Below, piece by piece: positions 37,301 through 48,400 of a stretch of 64,000 nucleotides of DNA (the first letter of the stretch is position 1; each line of letters starts with the position of its first letter). The translations under genes and the position numbers were made by a program. Location: NCBI GenBank assembly GCA_963930775.1, contig OZ005698.1, positions 682,001-746,000 on the forward strand, read 5' to 3'. Below the pieces are notes generated by a model. The model was not told the origin of the DNA. It was given only the letters and a program-made list of their open reading frames with translations, and searched no databases. This DNA is from Cliona cf. orientalis. Its lineage: Eukaryota; Porifera; Demospongiae; Clionaida; Clionaidae.

Positions 37301-38926
37301 TACAGAGCACAAGTAGCTTGTCCTTTGCACCAAACACCTCCATTGCTTCAATCAGCCCCAGGGGCACCTGTGCAAGATAGCAGGGACGGAGACAAGGTGG
37401 GAGAGAGAAGAGAGAGAAAGAGTACAAAGCGTTGAATATGTCACATGGTTCCCGTGATGTATGTGGACATAATATGTGCGCCATATGCATAGTACACATA
37501 ACAGGCCACTGCATCTTATACCATATATACTACCCTATCCAAAGTTGTGCAGAAACTCTTTGTGAGGTATAAAGTTTAGCTGTTTTCATGGATCAGATAC
37601 AAATATTATTATTGTTATATTATTATGGGTAAACCTTCCGTCACCAATACACCTACAAACAGGACACACAAACTAAATTTAATTATAAAACTAGTCAAGT
37701 GCCTGTAAAGCTGCACCGCTCAAAATATATTTCAGTGCGTGCACACACATACATGTACACATAAACACGTGACACACATGTACACATGACATGTAAACAT
37801 GTGAAAGCAGACTTCCTTATGCTTACTCGGTGTGTGGGTGCCTGCTGTTACATTATGACTGTAATAAAATGGGGAAGGAGGCATGGTACCCCTGGTAATT
37901 AGCACGAGGAATGCCAACAGTAGTGCTTTAATTAAATCCCCGCATACTGGACCGACTCGAGCCACTACAGGTATGACTAGATAATATACGTGTACATGTA
38001 GGTGCTGCATTCGGATGGAAACCCCTATACAGATTTTGGGATACAGGTCGTGGTGTGGATGTCTATAGCATGTATCTTCTGCCTGCTGAGCATTAGTTTA
38101 CAGATAGGCAGTAATACATGTAGTTAAAGATCACAATAATTTTTTATTATACACAATTAGCAGTAATTTATTTCTCAAAGCAGTGTCGAATATACACAAA
38201 GGTACTACTCGTAACAATTATAAGACAGACATAAGCAGTAGACATACTCTACGCATGCAGCCCTTACACTGTAGAAACCGTCTTCTTGAGTGGCAAAGAG
38301 TCGATAATTGGATATGGCTATGATAAAGTCGTCTTGAAGTAGACCCATGTACTCGATGCTCTCTCCATTCAGCTGACTGAACGGCTCTGAGTCGAAAGGA
38401 AAATCCTCATCTGAAACAAAAAATTAACATAATTTGTACAACGGCAGCAAATAATTATTTCTGTGCTAGCAAGAAAAAATCCAATTTAATTTTCTGACAC
38501 TACAGCAGGTGATCATGTGCACTTCTCACTAGTTATCGCCTAAAAAACCCTCACATGTAAATAAAAGGTAAAATTGGTAATAAACTATCTCTGCAGGCAC
38601 GTCATATCATTAGACTACTACTCTTTGTTGTCTGTCTTCACTGAAGCCAGTACCACTCTGACACTATACTCTGATAGAAGAGAAAGAGAGAGATAGGTGT
38701 GGCTGGTCACATGACCTTCAGTGTATACACTACACATGACACAGAGCTAGCTAGCACACACAGAGAACCTAGACACTTCACTTACCTACTACCCTCTCTC
38801 TGACAGGGTAGAGCTCCTTGTTCATAAGGTGAGAGAAACCACTCTCTTGTGTATCAGCAGCTAGCGTCTCTGGTGCCTCGTCGACCACGGCGGACGTCCC
38901 TGGGGCCGCCGAGATAGAGACGCTCA
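31398..38926 (-). CDS. myotubularin-related phosphatase MTMR3/4-like with FYVE domain
   Basis: A multi-exon gene for a protein of over 1,000 residues. It begins [20 protein letters not shown] (ATG at 38926) and continues through a PH-GRAM region (38.4-36.5 kb). It then has the myotubularin phosphatase domain: [49 protein letters not shown] (as in human MTMR3/4) and the catalytic HCSDGWDRT (CX5R intact, near 34.57 kb). [19 protein letters not shown] and [15 protein letters not shown] follow. A long Ser/Thr-rich linker (33.4-32.3 kb), a coiled-coil-like segment, and a C-terminal FYVE finger (WIPD, RKHHCR, SCGG, RVCEKC, 31.77-31.44 kb) complete it. The enzyme should remove the 3-phosphate of PI3P/PI(3,5)P2 on endosomes. 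A Ser-rich, acidic insert separates phosphatase segments near 35.0-35.4 kb. Confidence 0.95.
33508..33689. mobile_element. MITE, CCGTATAGCCGGAAA family
   Basis: A 182-bp element with ends CTGTATAGCCGGAAA and the inverse of CCGTATAGCTGGAAA, flanked by TA. The interior is palindromic and contains TTGGCGG blocks. It is the same subfamily as the copy at 58562 (inverted). Lies in an MTMR intron. Confidence 0.8.
34409..34464. repeat. short inverted repeat
   Basis: CTGACGACCTTTACC and its exact inverse are 26 bp apart in an MTMR intron. It may be a relic of a palindromic element. Confidence 0.6.
35809..35835. repeat. (GTACAT)n repeat
   Basis: Four and a half GTACAT units in an MTMR intron. The same hexamer occurs in shorter runs across the window, for example 17.0 kb and 45.96 kb. 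Confidence 0.9.
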
Positions 38927-39422
38927 TCTTCGACAGCTAAGTCAAGTGAAAATTACACCGATATTATCACACAGGTCATTTAGCAGGCTAACTACCACCT
39001 CAGTTCGTCACATGCGTGCGCAGAGAGAAGCCCCCTCGTGGCCACATGTAGCCCTATGTGTAGCCATACCTTCCAGATACAGGCCTTACAGGGGCCATAA
39101 ACGAGTCTATCCAGGGCTGGCTAGCTATGTTCATTCCTTGCATGCTTGTATAAGTATTATTTTTATTAAAAGTACGGGCGTTCTCACGCGTTTGCGCAAA
39201 TCATAGGTCACTTACTAGACTCCTAGAGAGCGAGGAAAAGGCCATCTTTCATCCATTCGCACGCATCTCTCAGCGTTTGCTGCTTCCCTATCAGCTTTTT
39301 CGGCTCGGATCCGGATTTATTTCTTGAGTGCTCGAGCGCGCGCCGACCTTACGCAATGACGTCATACGGACTCGTAGAGCTAGAGGCACGTGACCAGATT
39401 TTCTGGATAAAGAACATCAATC
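38927..39422. promoter_or_regulatory. head-to-head promoter region (MTMR / VPS29)
   Basis: 496 bp between the two start codons. It holds a perfect CRE TGACGTCA (39357-39364), GGCACGTGAC (39385-39394, one mismatch from the CLEAR box) and an NRF1-like ATGCGTGCGCA at about 39012. The ATG at 39356 opens a frame that does not join VPS29. Confidence 0.55.
39357..39364. promoter_or_regulatory. CRE palindrome TGACGTCA
   Basis: A perfect CREB/ATF consensus about 60 bp upstream of the VPS29 start, where a core promoter element would be expected. Confidence 0.5.
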
Positions 39423-40811
39423 ATGGTGGTAAGTTTGCAATTTGCATGCTTTTTAGCTACCCATCATGCTTTATATGTCGTTCAAACTGTCTCTTTCAGC
39501 TCGTACTAGTGATAGGGGATTTCCACATACCCCACAGAGCGAATGCTATGCCACAACAGTTCAAAAAACTGCTGGTAAGCTCAATTTTAGCTTCTCCCTC
39601 ATGCCCCTTGTCTCTCTGTGCCTTTAAAGGCATGCTTACACACACGGAGCGTTCTTAGGCGCAGTACAGTATAGATAAGCAGCATGAGTGGATCAGTTCA
39701 GTACTAAAACCAGTAATTTCTCTGTAGCCTAAACTCTGTTTCTAGAAGGGGGTGTGTCTGTGATCTGAAAATGTATGATAATTTGCAGGTACCAGGCAAG
39801 ATCCAGCACATTCTCTGCACAGGTAACCTTTGCTCCAAGGAGACATTCGACTACCTCAAGACACTAGCCAGTGATGTTCACGTAGTCAAGGGAGACTTTG
39901 ATGATGTACGTCATAAAAAATTGCATGTCGGATGATTTCATCAGATGATCATGTGCCTTTGAAGGTTCTCATTTGGGTATTGGGGGCATAAACGCATATA
40001 ATTTTAATTTTGGTGACCTTTAAAGATTATTGTTTGCAAGTGTTGTGTTTAGATGGGGTGGATGGGGATTCCCCTTGTGTTTCAAGGTTAGTTTATGAAG
40101 CTTTTTTTTCTATGCCTTGCAGAATAATTCCTACCCTGATCAGAAAGTAATAACAGTGGGTCAGTTTCGCATTGGCCTCACCCACGGACACCAGGTAGTG
40201 CCCTGGGGAGATCTGGAGAGCCTAGCACTGGTAAGCAATCATTAATAATAATTATCATTATTATAGTAGTGAGAAAAGGTTAAGTAGCACAATAGCACTG
40301 TTATGTACCACGAGACGTATGTCTATTATGCAGGTTCAAAGGCAATTGGATGTTGATATTTTAATATCAGGGCATACACACAAGGTATAATTAAGTATAG
40401 TGCTAATAATACAATGCTGATACTGCAATATCGAGATTTATACTTTATTAATTTTATACTGGTGATGTCGTTGTTGTAGTTTGAGGCACTGGAGAATGAG
40501 GGCAAATTCTTCATCAATCCTGGATCAGCAACTGGCGCTTACAATGCACTTGATGGGTACGTCCCTAGCACATTCACTAAAAATTAAAATTATTATCTCG
40601 ACAGCCTTCCCCATGCAGCTACATGATGTGTAAAAATAAGATTTAAAAAAGTGTTCCTGAAATGTATTTTGATGTTCTTTCTCTCCTCTTGTGCAGGGAG
40701 GTGGTTCCATCTTTTGTTTTGATGGACATCCAGGGCACTAACATGGTCATGTATGTCTACCAGCTCTATAAGGATGTCAAAGTTCAAAAGATTGAACATA
40801 AAAAGAAATAA
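39423..40811 (+). CDS. VPS29: VPS29 retromer subunit
   Basis: VPS29 is the metallophosphoesterase-fold subunit of the retromer, which recycles endosomal cargo. The exons give [88 protein letters not shown] and [13 protein letters not shown], and the protein ends [10 protein letters not shown] (about 185 residues; human is 182). I chose ATG 39423: it gives a two-codon first coding exon (Met-Val) whose GTAAGT donor at 39429 joins in frame to the exon starting LVLVIGD. This is like the split human N terminus. The ATG at 39356 is out of frame. Head-to-head with the MTMR gene and tail-to-tail with CENP-O. Confidence 0.95.
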
Positions 40812-41001
40812 CAGTTTGCAGACATCGTCTTATAGTAATTAATTAAATCTTAGTTTTTGTGTGTGTATCTGATGCTGTGTGTTGTCTTTCTTCAGAGAAA
40901 TTTTGTAAATATTATTATTGCACACTTATATACACAAATTTTTATTACAAGAGAGAGAGAGCGAGATGTTAATTTTGGTTGGGGGGGGGGGGGGAGATGG
41001 T
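40812..41001. other. shared 3' region of VPS29 and CENP-O
   Basis: 190 bp between converging stop codons. TTTATT at 40941-40946 is a minus-strand AATAAA 56 bp beyond the CENP-O stop. A run of 14 G lies at 40981-40994. Confidence 0.55.
40941..40946 (-). promoter_or_regulatory. AATAAA polyadenylation signal (minus)
   Basis: TTTATT on the plus strand, 56 bp beyond the CENP-O stop. Confidence 0.5.
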
Positions 41002-42708
41002 TTAGCCTTGTTCAATATTTTGATCTAAGAATAAGTTCTGAAATGCCTCAGCCATTGGTAAGCTCAGGAAAGCTTGCTTAATCTTCACCTTGTCTACTGG
41101 CAAGCCCTCTAAAAAAATAATTGATATAATACAAAATTTTGTATTTCCGGCTAATAATAGGGGCATGTGTAATAGATTTACCTGGGTTGCTGCACCTGAC
41201 TTTAGAAGGTAGTTCCGATCGGAGATCTTTGTAGTACAGCTGTACCACCAATTCAGTCTCCGATTTACCATCATCAATAGGGATGCTCTATCACAGATGA
41301 GAATTACAACTAAATTCTACCCCATTGATGCTCTATTACAAAACGTCTACTAATTCGCAAAAATTTCTTGATGCAAACTGTCACCTGTAACCTTAATGTT
41401 AAATTATTTAGCCCATTGCAAGTTAATTATTATGTATGCAAAATGCTATTAAACCCTGGCCCACTATTAATTTGAACTTACGAGAATCAGCTGTATAACA
41501 CTGAAGGCACACGAAGAAGCAATGTCTCCCTGACTGAGGTACTCCATGAACTTGGTGGTAAATTCAACCGTCTGTTGCCTTCGTCGCACCAGAGCTGTTA
41601 GGTAGGCATGAACGTCATGAACTAGACTAGACAACTACAGAGTAAAATAATAACATAATCGTGTCAAAATTTGTTTTGTGTACATGTAACTTCTCACGTT
41701 GATCTCTTTCTTGTTGTATTTCTCTATCAGATTGTCTAGTGGTATGAACACTGGTATGGTGTGCCAACTAGGCTGTAGAAGTATACGATGTATATTGTGA
41801 GTGTGTGTTTGTATGTATGTGTGAGTGGTAAGCAAATTTCATGAGTACATACTTACTTTGATTTTGTCACCTTTGAATACCAATTCTAGGTAAAATGGCT
41901 CAAAATATTCTCCTGCGAATTGAAAAAAATTGACATGCAATGCACACTAAAAACCTTGCATGTATTCATAGTTATAGCTAGCTCACCTTTGTAAGAGGTT
42001 TCAAATCGTATTCTGATACAGCCATTCTCTACGATATGAGCTGTGATTCCGGCACACCTCAGGGCAACTAACTCATACTCCAGCTGCTTCTTTTGCTCTT
42101 CCCTGGCCGCATCCACCATCAACTGAGCAGAAAAAGAATCCAAAATTCTCTCTCACACACACATACATACGAGCTGAAACCGACACGCCTACCTTTCTTT
42201 GCATTTCAGGAGGTAAAGAGAATGCTGAAACATCTATAGTGAAAGAAAACAAATTAATTTCACAGTAGTGGCCAGATATATTAAAGATTAAAATGTTGTA
42301 TTGTTTTGTGTGAGAACCAGTATACTGGTTCTCAGTGGTTGGTTCTCTATGTTTCTCAGTGGTCCTCATACTAGCCATAAATATGTATGTCTATAAAATT
42401 ATTTGACTCCCTTACCACCAATTTTGACATTTTCAAGAAGCTTAGCTTTCAGTGAATCAGTTGGGAGATGCCTAAGCCTCTGCTCCAGCTCTTTCTTTCG
42501 TCTATTCAGCTCCTCTACTCTACTCCTGAGAGTCTCTAGCTCTCTCAGTTTGTCAGCAACCTCAGCTTGCTGCCTTGACTCACTGTTATAGAGCATAATT
42601 AGAGGGGATTCTAAAAACTTTAAAACTGGGGTACCTTTTCAATTTGTCTTCAAGTTTTTGAAGCTGGTTCAGCGTTCTGCTTTGGAGCACTGTCTGAAAA
42701 GCCTCCAT
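41002..42708 (-). CDS. CENPO: centromere protein O (CENP-O/Mcm21 family)
   Basis: About nine exons give a protein of roughly 310 residues (human is 300). It starts MEAFQTVLQSRTLNQLQKLE, with a coiled coil rich in Leu/Glu/Arg (residues 15-85). The globular part matches vertebrate CENP-O at IVENGCIRIRFETSYKG (tandem-RWD-like), FYLELVFKG, HTIPVFIPLDNLIEKY (human: HSVPVFIPLEEIAAKY), and VQLYYKDLRSELPSKV (human: ARLLYKDLTATLP). CENP-O belongs to the constitutive centromere-associated network and is part of the CENP-O/P/Q/U/R group at the inner kinetochore. The stop is at 41002-41004. It shares a 143-bp promoter with IFT22. The family is divergent, so this rests on the central motifs and length. 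Confidence 0.85.
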
Positions 42709-42851
42709 CCCTGACGCTCGTTAATAATTAAAAATTATTCAAACCCTGACGTTTGAAATTTCCCGCCGAGGTTGGTGGCTTACGGTTAAATAGATACCAG
42801 CGCGGGCCGCGCAGCGCCGATATCACATGATTCATAATATCAGATTTCGCC
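42709..42851. promoter_or_regulatory. 143-bp head-to-head promoter (CENP-O / IFT22)
   Basis: Two start codons are only 143 bp apart on opposite strands. The gap contains TTTCCCGC (42759-42766), a perfect E2F consensus, and TTTGAA (42752-42757), a CHR-type element. It also contains GC-rich CGCGGGCCGCGC. Confidence 0.6.
42759..42766. promoter_or_regulatory. E2F consensus site TTTCCCGC
   Basis: A perfect E2F/DP consensus about 50 bp from the CENP-O start codon, next to TTTGAA. It fits cell-cycle control of a kinetochore gene. Confidence 0.5.
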
Positions 42852-43884
42852 ATGTTCAAAGCCAAGATTCTGGTTGTAGGACCATGTGAAGTAAGATCAA
42901 ACTTATGCTTTCAAATTCTTCTGTATAGCCTCGTCCTCAGGCTGTTTTTTCAGAGGATAGTGATAAATTAGCATGATTAGAGACAAAGGGCCTGGGAATG
43001 GGGCTAGATTTTTTTTGTCATGAGGTATAAATTTTTTGCAGAGTGGGAAGACGTGGCTATCTAACTTCCTGGCTGAAGCTACTGAGAACTCGGGAGATTA
43101 TCACCCAACAGAGGGGGTCAGGATACTGGAATTTGAATCAGAGGGGGAGGATCCCCGGAAGGGGACCCCATTCAGGGCAGAGGTTGAACTCTGGGACTGC
43201 AGTGGAAGCAGAAGGTATGCAAAAAAAACAACAACATTGTATGTGCTGGTATTTATTGATCGGCTATGTAGCCTCAGCCCCAGGAAATCTGTATAGAGGG
43301 AAGGGTCTGGGGGACAAGACTACTGGCTTTATGTCATGTGATGTAAATAATATTGAGACATTTTAGTATCTTTTTAATATTGTACAGATTTGAGAATTGT
43401 TGGCCTGCATTTCGAAAAGACACAACTGGAGTGCTGATGGTGTTCAACCCAGATGTACCTCAACACACCAAGGAACTAGAAAAATGGTAAGAAACAACTA
43501 CCGGTACTAAAATGTAGATCTACTCTCATGTCGTGTATATTATCTATTTAGGTATACGAGCTTTGTCGTGAAGCAGAACTTGAAAGATAATCAGTGCATA
43601 GTGTTTGCTCATCATAAGCCAAATGCTCCAGACGTACCTAGACAACCTTTAATCTGTAAGTGATGCTAACTAAGTACCAGTGGAGGGGTTGTTGTAATAA
43701 TATTACACACACACACACACACATTACAGCTCCCAAGCTCTCCAAGTTGCAATGTGTCTATACTGATTTGGAGTCGGATCCGGACGCAGTGAGGGATGAA
43801 TTTAACAAGTTTTTGACCGATTTGCTGGTCAACTGGAAGGACAATCAGGAGAGAGTGGAGCAAGGCATTGTCAGTACTCATTAA
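42852..43884 (+). CDS. IFT22: IFT22/RABL5 intraflagellar transport GTPase-like protein
   Basis: Starts MFKAKILVVGPCESGKTWLSNF (ATG 42852; human RABL5 starts MLKAKILFVGPCESGKT), with P-loop GPCESGKT. Other matches are PTEGVRILEFE, ELWDCSGSRRFENCWPAFRKD, VLMVFNPDVPQHTKELEKWY, CIVFAHHKP, and L-x-V-x-T-DLESDPDAVRDEF. It is about 190 residues long, near the human 185. IFT22 is a Rab-like subunit of the IFT-B complex used to build cilia. The canonical Rab NKxD motif is replaced by AHHKP, as in the family. The exon carrying FENCWPA begins after an ACAG acceptor at about 43387. Confidence 0.94.
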
Positions 43885-44407
43885 TTATTAAGTCTGATGC
43901 TAAAAATAGCAATTATAATTATGTAGCTATATATAGCTATAATTAGGAACCATAGATCACTTGAGGTTTTGCAATTAACGATTGTGCAGCTCATAGGGCA
44001 AATTACCTGTTTAGTTCCAGTAGCAAATTTCTTATTGCAGATAATTATTATACTGATCATGAAGGTCTATCTCAGGAGGGTTGAGATACGTCATGTGCTT
44101 ACTAACTTATAGGTTGACGTAATATTCATTACGTATGATACTGTATAATAATAATATTATAGAGTTGCATACAAGAACATACACAAAAAACACCATAAGT
44201 GACAAGAAAAAAAAACATTTTTGAACTGTTTTGCTAACGACACTTAAGATATAGACGTCTACTTGAAAGTAGTGCAAAGGGATAATTATTAATTAGAGAT
44301 GTAACAAACTTAATTTTTTAGTGTTCACAAGATAATTTTGTGCTATAGTATAGGCTACCGTACATTATAATTATTTTATTTTTATAAGAATAGTTTAAGA
44401 GTTTTCA
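43885..44407. other. tail-to-tail intergenic region
   Basis: 523 AT-rich bases between the IFT22 and syntaxin stop codons. TTTATT at 44375-44380 is a minus-strand AATAAA 28 bp past the syntaxin stop. No coding signal. Confidence 0.6.
44375..44380 (-). promoter_or_regulatory. AATAAA polyadenylation signal (minus)
   Basis: TTTATT on the plus strand, 28 bp beyond the syntaxin A stop. Confidence 0.5.
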
Positions 44408-44863
44408 TCACGAACACCGATTGCCCATACAAACGACGACTGCCACTATGATCAATATTACGACAAGGATCGCCACCACCACGCCAGTTACTACCATACA
44501 GATGACACACTTCAACTGTGGAGTGGAGAGAGAGAGAGAAAGTTTGTTTCATTTAAGAGGGGAGACAGTGCCAAAAGTCAAGGGGGCACCCCGCATATTA
44601 TAAATCAATCTCAATGGGGGGCCAAAGCATCCCCCCTCCCCCCCCCCCCCCCCCCCCCCAAAATCCCCCGGCTGAAAAAATAATCAAATTTCTGACTTAC
44701 TCTTCTGTTGCTGCTGCTGTACTCAGCTGCTCTGCGAATGTTCTGTTGGCCAACTTCCACGTGGGCAGCTGCCAACTCAACGTTGTGCTCAATCAGATCA
44801 ATCATCTCTCCCTGCTCCTCTACCAGGATGGCCATGTCATAGAACATATCATGGAGTTCCTAT

Positions 44864-44942
<79 letters not shown>

Positions 44943-45442
44943 CCTTCAATATTCCTTTGGACCCCTCCATCCATTGTCCTTACCTTGATATTTTCTTCAA
45001 GGTGGAGGATTTCTTGGTGCCTGGCCTCAATCTCCCCAAGAGCCTGTCTCTTCTGAGCTGTATCTATCAAAATCTGGAAAAAAAAAAAAAAAAAACATTG
45101 CAGAATAGCAATCCACATCCATTTTAATAATGTCCCATCATCTACAGCAGTATACAGATGTACACTGTAATTATCTAGATAATGGACACTCCACTCAAGT
45201 GACATCTATATAGTCACATGACAATGAAAGGCTTAGCTAAAGCTACAGCTTCGTAGGTTTCCACAAACACTTTTATGCCTTCACCACCTTCCCCGATTGC
45301 TTACATCTTTAGTAAACACAGCTGGGTTGTCCGACTCCAGCATTTCCTCAACTTCATCCTCTGTAACTTTCTTCCCAGCTGTAGGGAAAAGGAGGAAGGG
45401 AGAGAGGGAGAGAGAAAGAGACAGGGAGGGAGGGGGAGAGGG

Positions 45443-45473
<31 letters not shown>

Positions 45474-48400
45474 GAGAAAGGGAGAGGGAGGGAGGGAGGG
45501 AGGGAGAGAGAGAGAGAAGGGAAATGTTAAATGACTTCAAAGGCACATCAAGAGGCCACTACTGACTGTATTTTAGCTGTCTTGTGATTCTGTCCTTGCA
45601 CTTCTCTCTGTACTCCTCCTGTACTGTGTTGTATTCTGCCATCACTTCCGTGAACTTTCGAGAGAGAGTGGAATACTACAACAGAACAAACAAACCCATG
45701 AGTTATCTTGTGTGTAGATCACGTATTGTTGAAACAAACTATATTATACATGTACATGTAGCCGGAACCAAGAATACTCAAGGGATATAATATAGCATGA
45801 ACAAGTCGACATCAATAGGTGCATAATAGTTGAGAAAAGCTAGCGTAGGGATGTATAGTGGATGTGATTATCCCTATAAATCTTGTTTGTGTACTTTTTG
45901 ACCCTGCCATCCCTACTTTATCCTAATATTCAATTGTTTTTATGCTTGTACACATACATGTACATGTACATGTAGCCAGCCAGAAACTAAGAGATAAAGA
46001 ATGAATTAAAGAGGGGAGGGGAGCCCACACAAAAATTGTACATATAGAAAAGCGTGCATGTGCATACTTGAGCTTTCTTGATCCGAAAGTCGGCTGTGTT
46101 CCTTTCAGGCCCCTCTTGTTCCGCCTCTATCTGTTGTTTTAGTTCTGGGAAACAGAAAAAAAGTATAACTCTCTCTCCCCTCTCCCTCTCTCTCTCTCTC
46201 CCCCCCCTCCCTCCCTCCCTCTTCTTCCTTACTTTTGAGTCCATTATGGATCCGGTGAGATGTCTTCTTGACCTCGTCCATGAGTGTCTCTGTCTCGTCC
46301 TTTGTCGCCTGGTTTTGGAACGAGGCCAGGATCACGTTGTGGTTATGCTTGATCTGGTCCACGTGAACCGAGATCTGGTTCACCATCTTTGTCAACTCAT
46401 CAACCTACAGGCACATAATAATTATCACCCATAATTACTGTAGTATCAACACTTAAAATTAATAGTTACTTAGTTTCACCCCCCCCCCCCCCCCCGAAGC
46501 TCATTTCTCAATACTGGGAATGGGCCTAGTGAAAAACTGGGGAATGGGCGTGGAGATGAGGCCATAAAAATCAATAATTGCATATTACATGTAGCATAGT
46601 GTAGAATCCTCCAACGAGTTCTCTGAATCACAAAATTATTATTGATATTGCCCTTCCCTGCAGTAGTGAAGCCACAAGAGTTTGACATGGATCGAGGCTA
46701 TAAATAGCTGGATTTTATGCCTGTACACTGCTAAAAATAGCCTCTAAACTTGCACTGTCACAAATACAAATGTAACTGCTTAGTATGTGTAGTGCATACT
46801 TGGAGTACCCTTACTTATTCCTGAGACAGATAAACTTGAGCCATGTAGTGCCGTATAGATCACAATGGGAAAACACTAAAAATTCCCTTTTTCGAGCCTT
46901 TGACATTCTACTCTAGTAGAAGGCTATATAGGGACAAGGTATGATGTAAGGGAAAATAGTTTTTCCCCAACATTTTAATTTCTGCTATAATAATATTATT
47001 ATATTAAATAACTCTCCAGCATATGTATATGTACATGGACACAGGCAAGTGCATCACTATGATAATATGTATGTATAACTACACACAGATGCAGGATGAG
47101 TTAGATATAAACACTGAAAGCGAAATCTTATCGACTTGAATACTACACTTACGACAATGGTGCAAACAAAAGCACTAGCACGACATATAAGTCTAGTCAC
47201 TTCCATCACAGAACTATAGACAAATCACTATAAAATAAGCACAGTCCTGAGGCTACGTAATGCTCTTGAAATGCACTCAAGTACATAATATTTTAATGTC
47301 AGGGGGTTGTCAGTTGCTGGTTCTTCAGGCCTAAACAGCTATCAGCACTTTTTGGTGCCCACCCATCTTTCATGCAAGTGCAAGTTGAGGTATACACACT
47401 CCACTGTGTATTGAAAGTGCATGGGAGTATAGTTTCAGTACTACTGTGCTTTGCGAGTCAGTTGTCCAATGGAAAGGGTAAATAGGCAGTGGCTCTCAAG
47501 TGCTTCATTCAGTTATACTACAAGTCACAAAGGCTTTCAGTGACAGAGACAGGTGCCATTCCCTAACTTTCCTAAACAACTGACCTGCAAAGCACAGTAG
47601 TGCTCAGTACGAAACTAGTTAGTGGAATCTTAATTAATAATGTCCAAATTCAGACCTCTATAATAATACTATATAGTCCACTTACAATATCTGGGGGATT
47701 GGAATTTACTCTCTTCGTGATTTTGGCTATCATAGACTCCATCACACGTGGAAAGTTTGGAAGTTAGCAGAGATGAAAGCTCACTAAGTCCACATGCTAG
47801 TCATAATGATGTCACACACAAGTACACTGAAAGTGCACTGCAGCAGTGTGAACATTTGTTCCTGTACATGGAGCTAACCACTGTTGCTAGGATACCAGTG
47901 ATGCACATGTACATGTGCAGTATAATAATGTGGCCATAATAATTATTATGGAATTACCCAATACCACAGATAATGAACCCACTACCCTCCCCCTAGAATC
48001 TTCACCCTAACCAATGGCTAGCCTCGTCCCCAGGCACCCCGATCATTTCAACGCATCATTTCTCGCGTGCGTTGAAATGATCGGGGTGCCTGGGGACGAG
48101 GCTAACCAATGGCACTAATGCATCTAGGTATGTAGGGAAATAATTGATGCTAATTTCTATATTCACTGTCACAGGTGAGTGGTCACCGTTCAAGGCAGCC
48201 ACTTCCTCAATTACAGCCAAATAGTTCAAGCTCCAAGCGGCAAAACTCCATAACGTATTATCATACATCTCTTAGAAGTGTCACACCTCCACATGTACTA
48301 CAGCAACTGATTTTGGCCTATGGGCATAACCACTTTCCCTAACCTCAATAATAATTGTTATAAAATTAATGTGGGCGGGGTCAAGTATCAGCAATAATAC

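Noticed and set aside
39356..39658. 100-codon ORF from ATG 39356
   Set aside because: Runs through the VPS29 first intron and is out of frame with the VPS29 exons.
42928..42950. TAGCCTCGTCCTCAG near the TAGCCTCGTCC mini-transposon ends
   Set aside because: Only one end is present, no inverse partner or target duplication.
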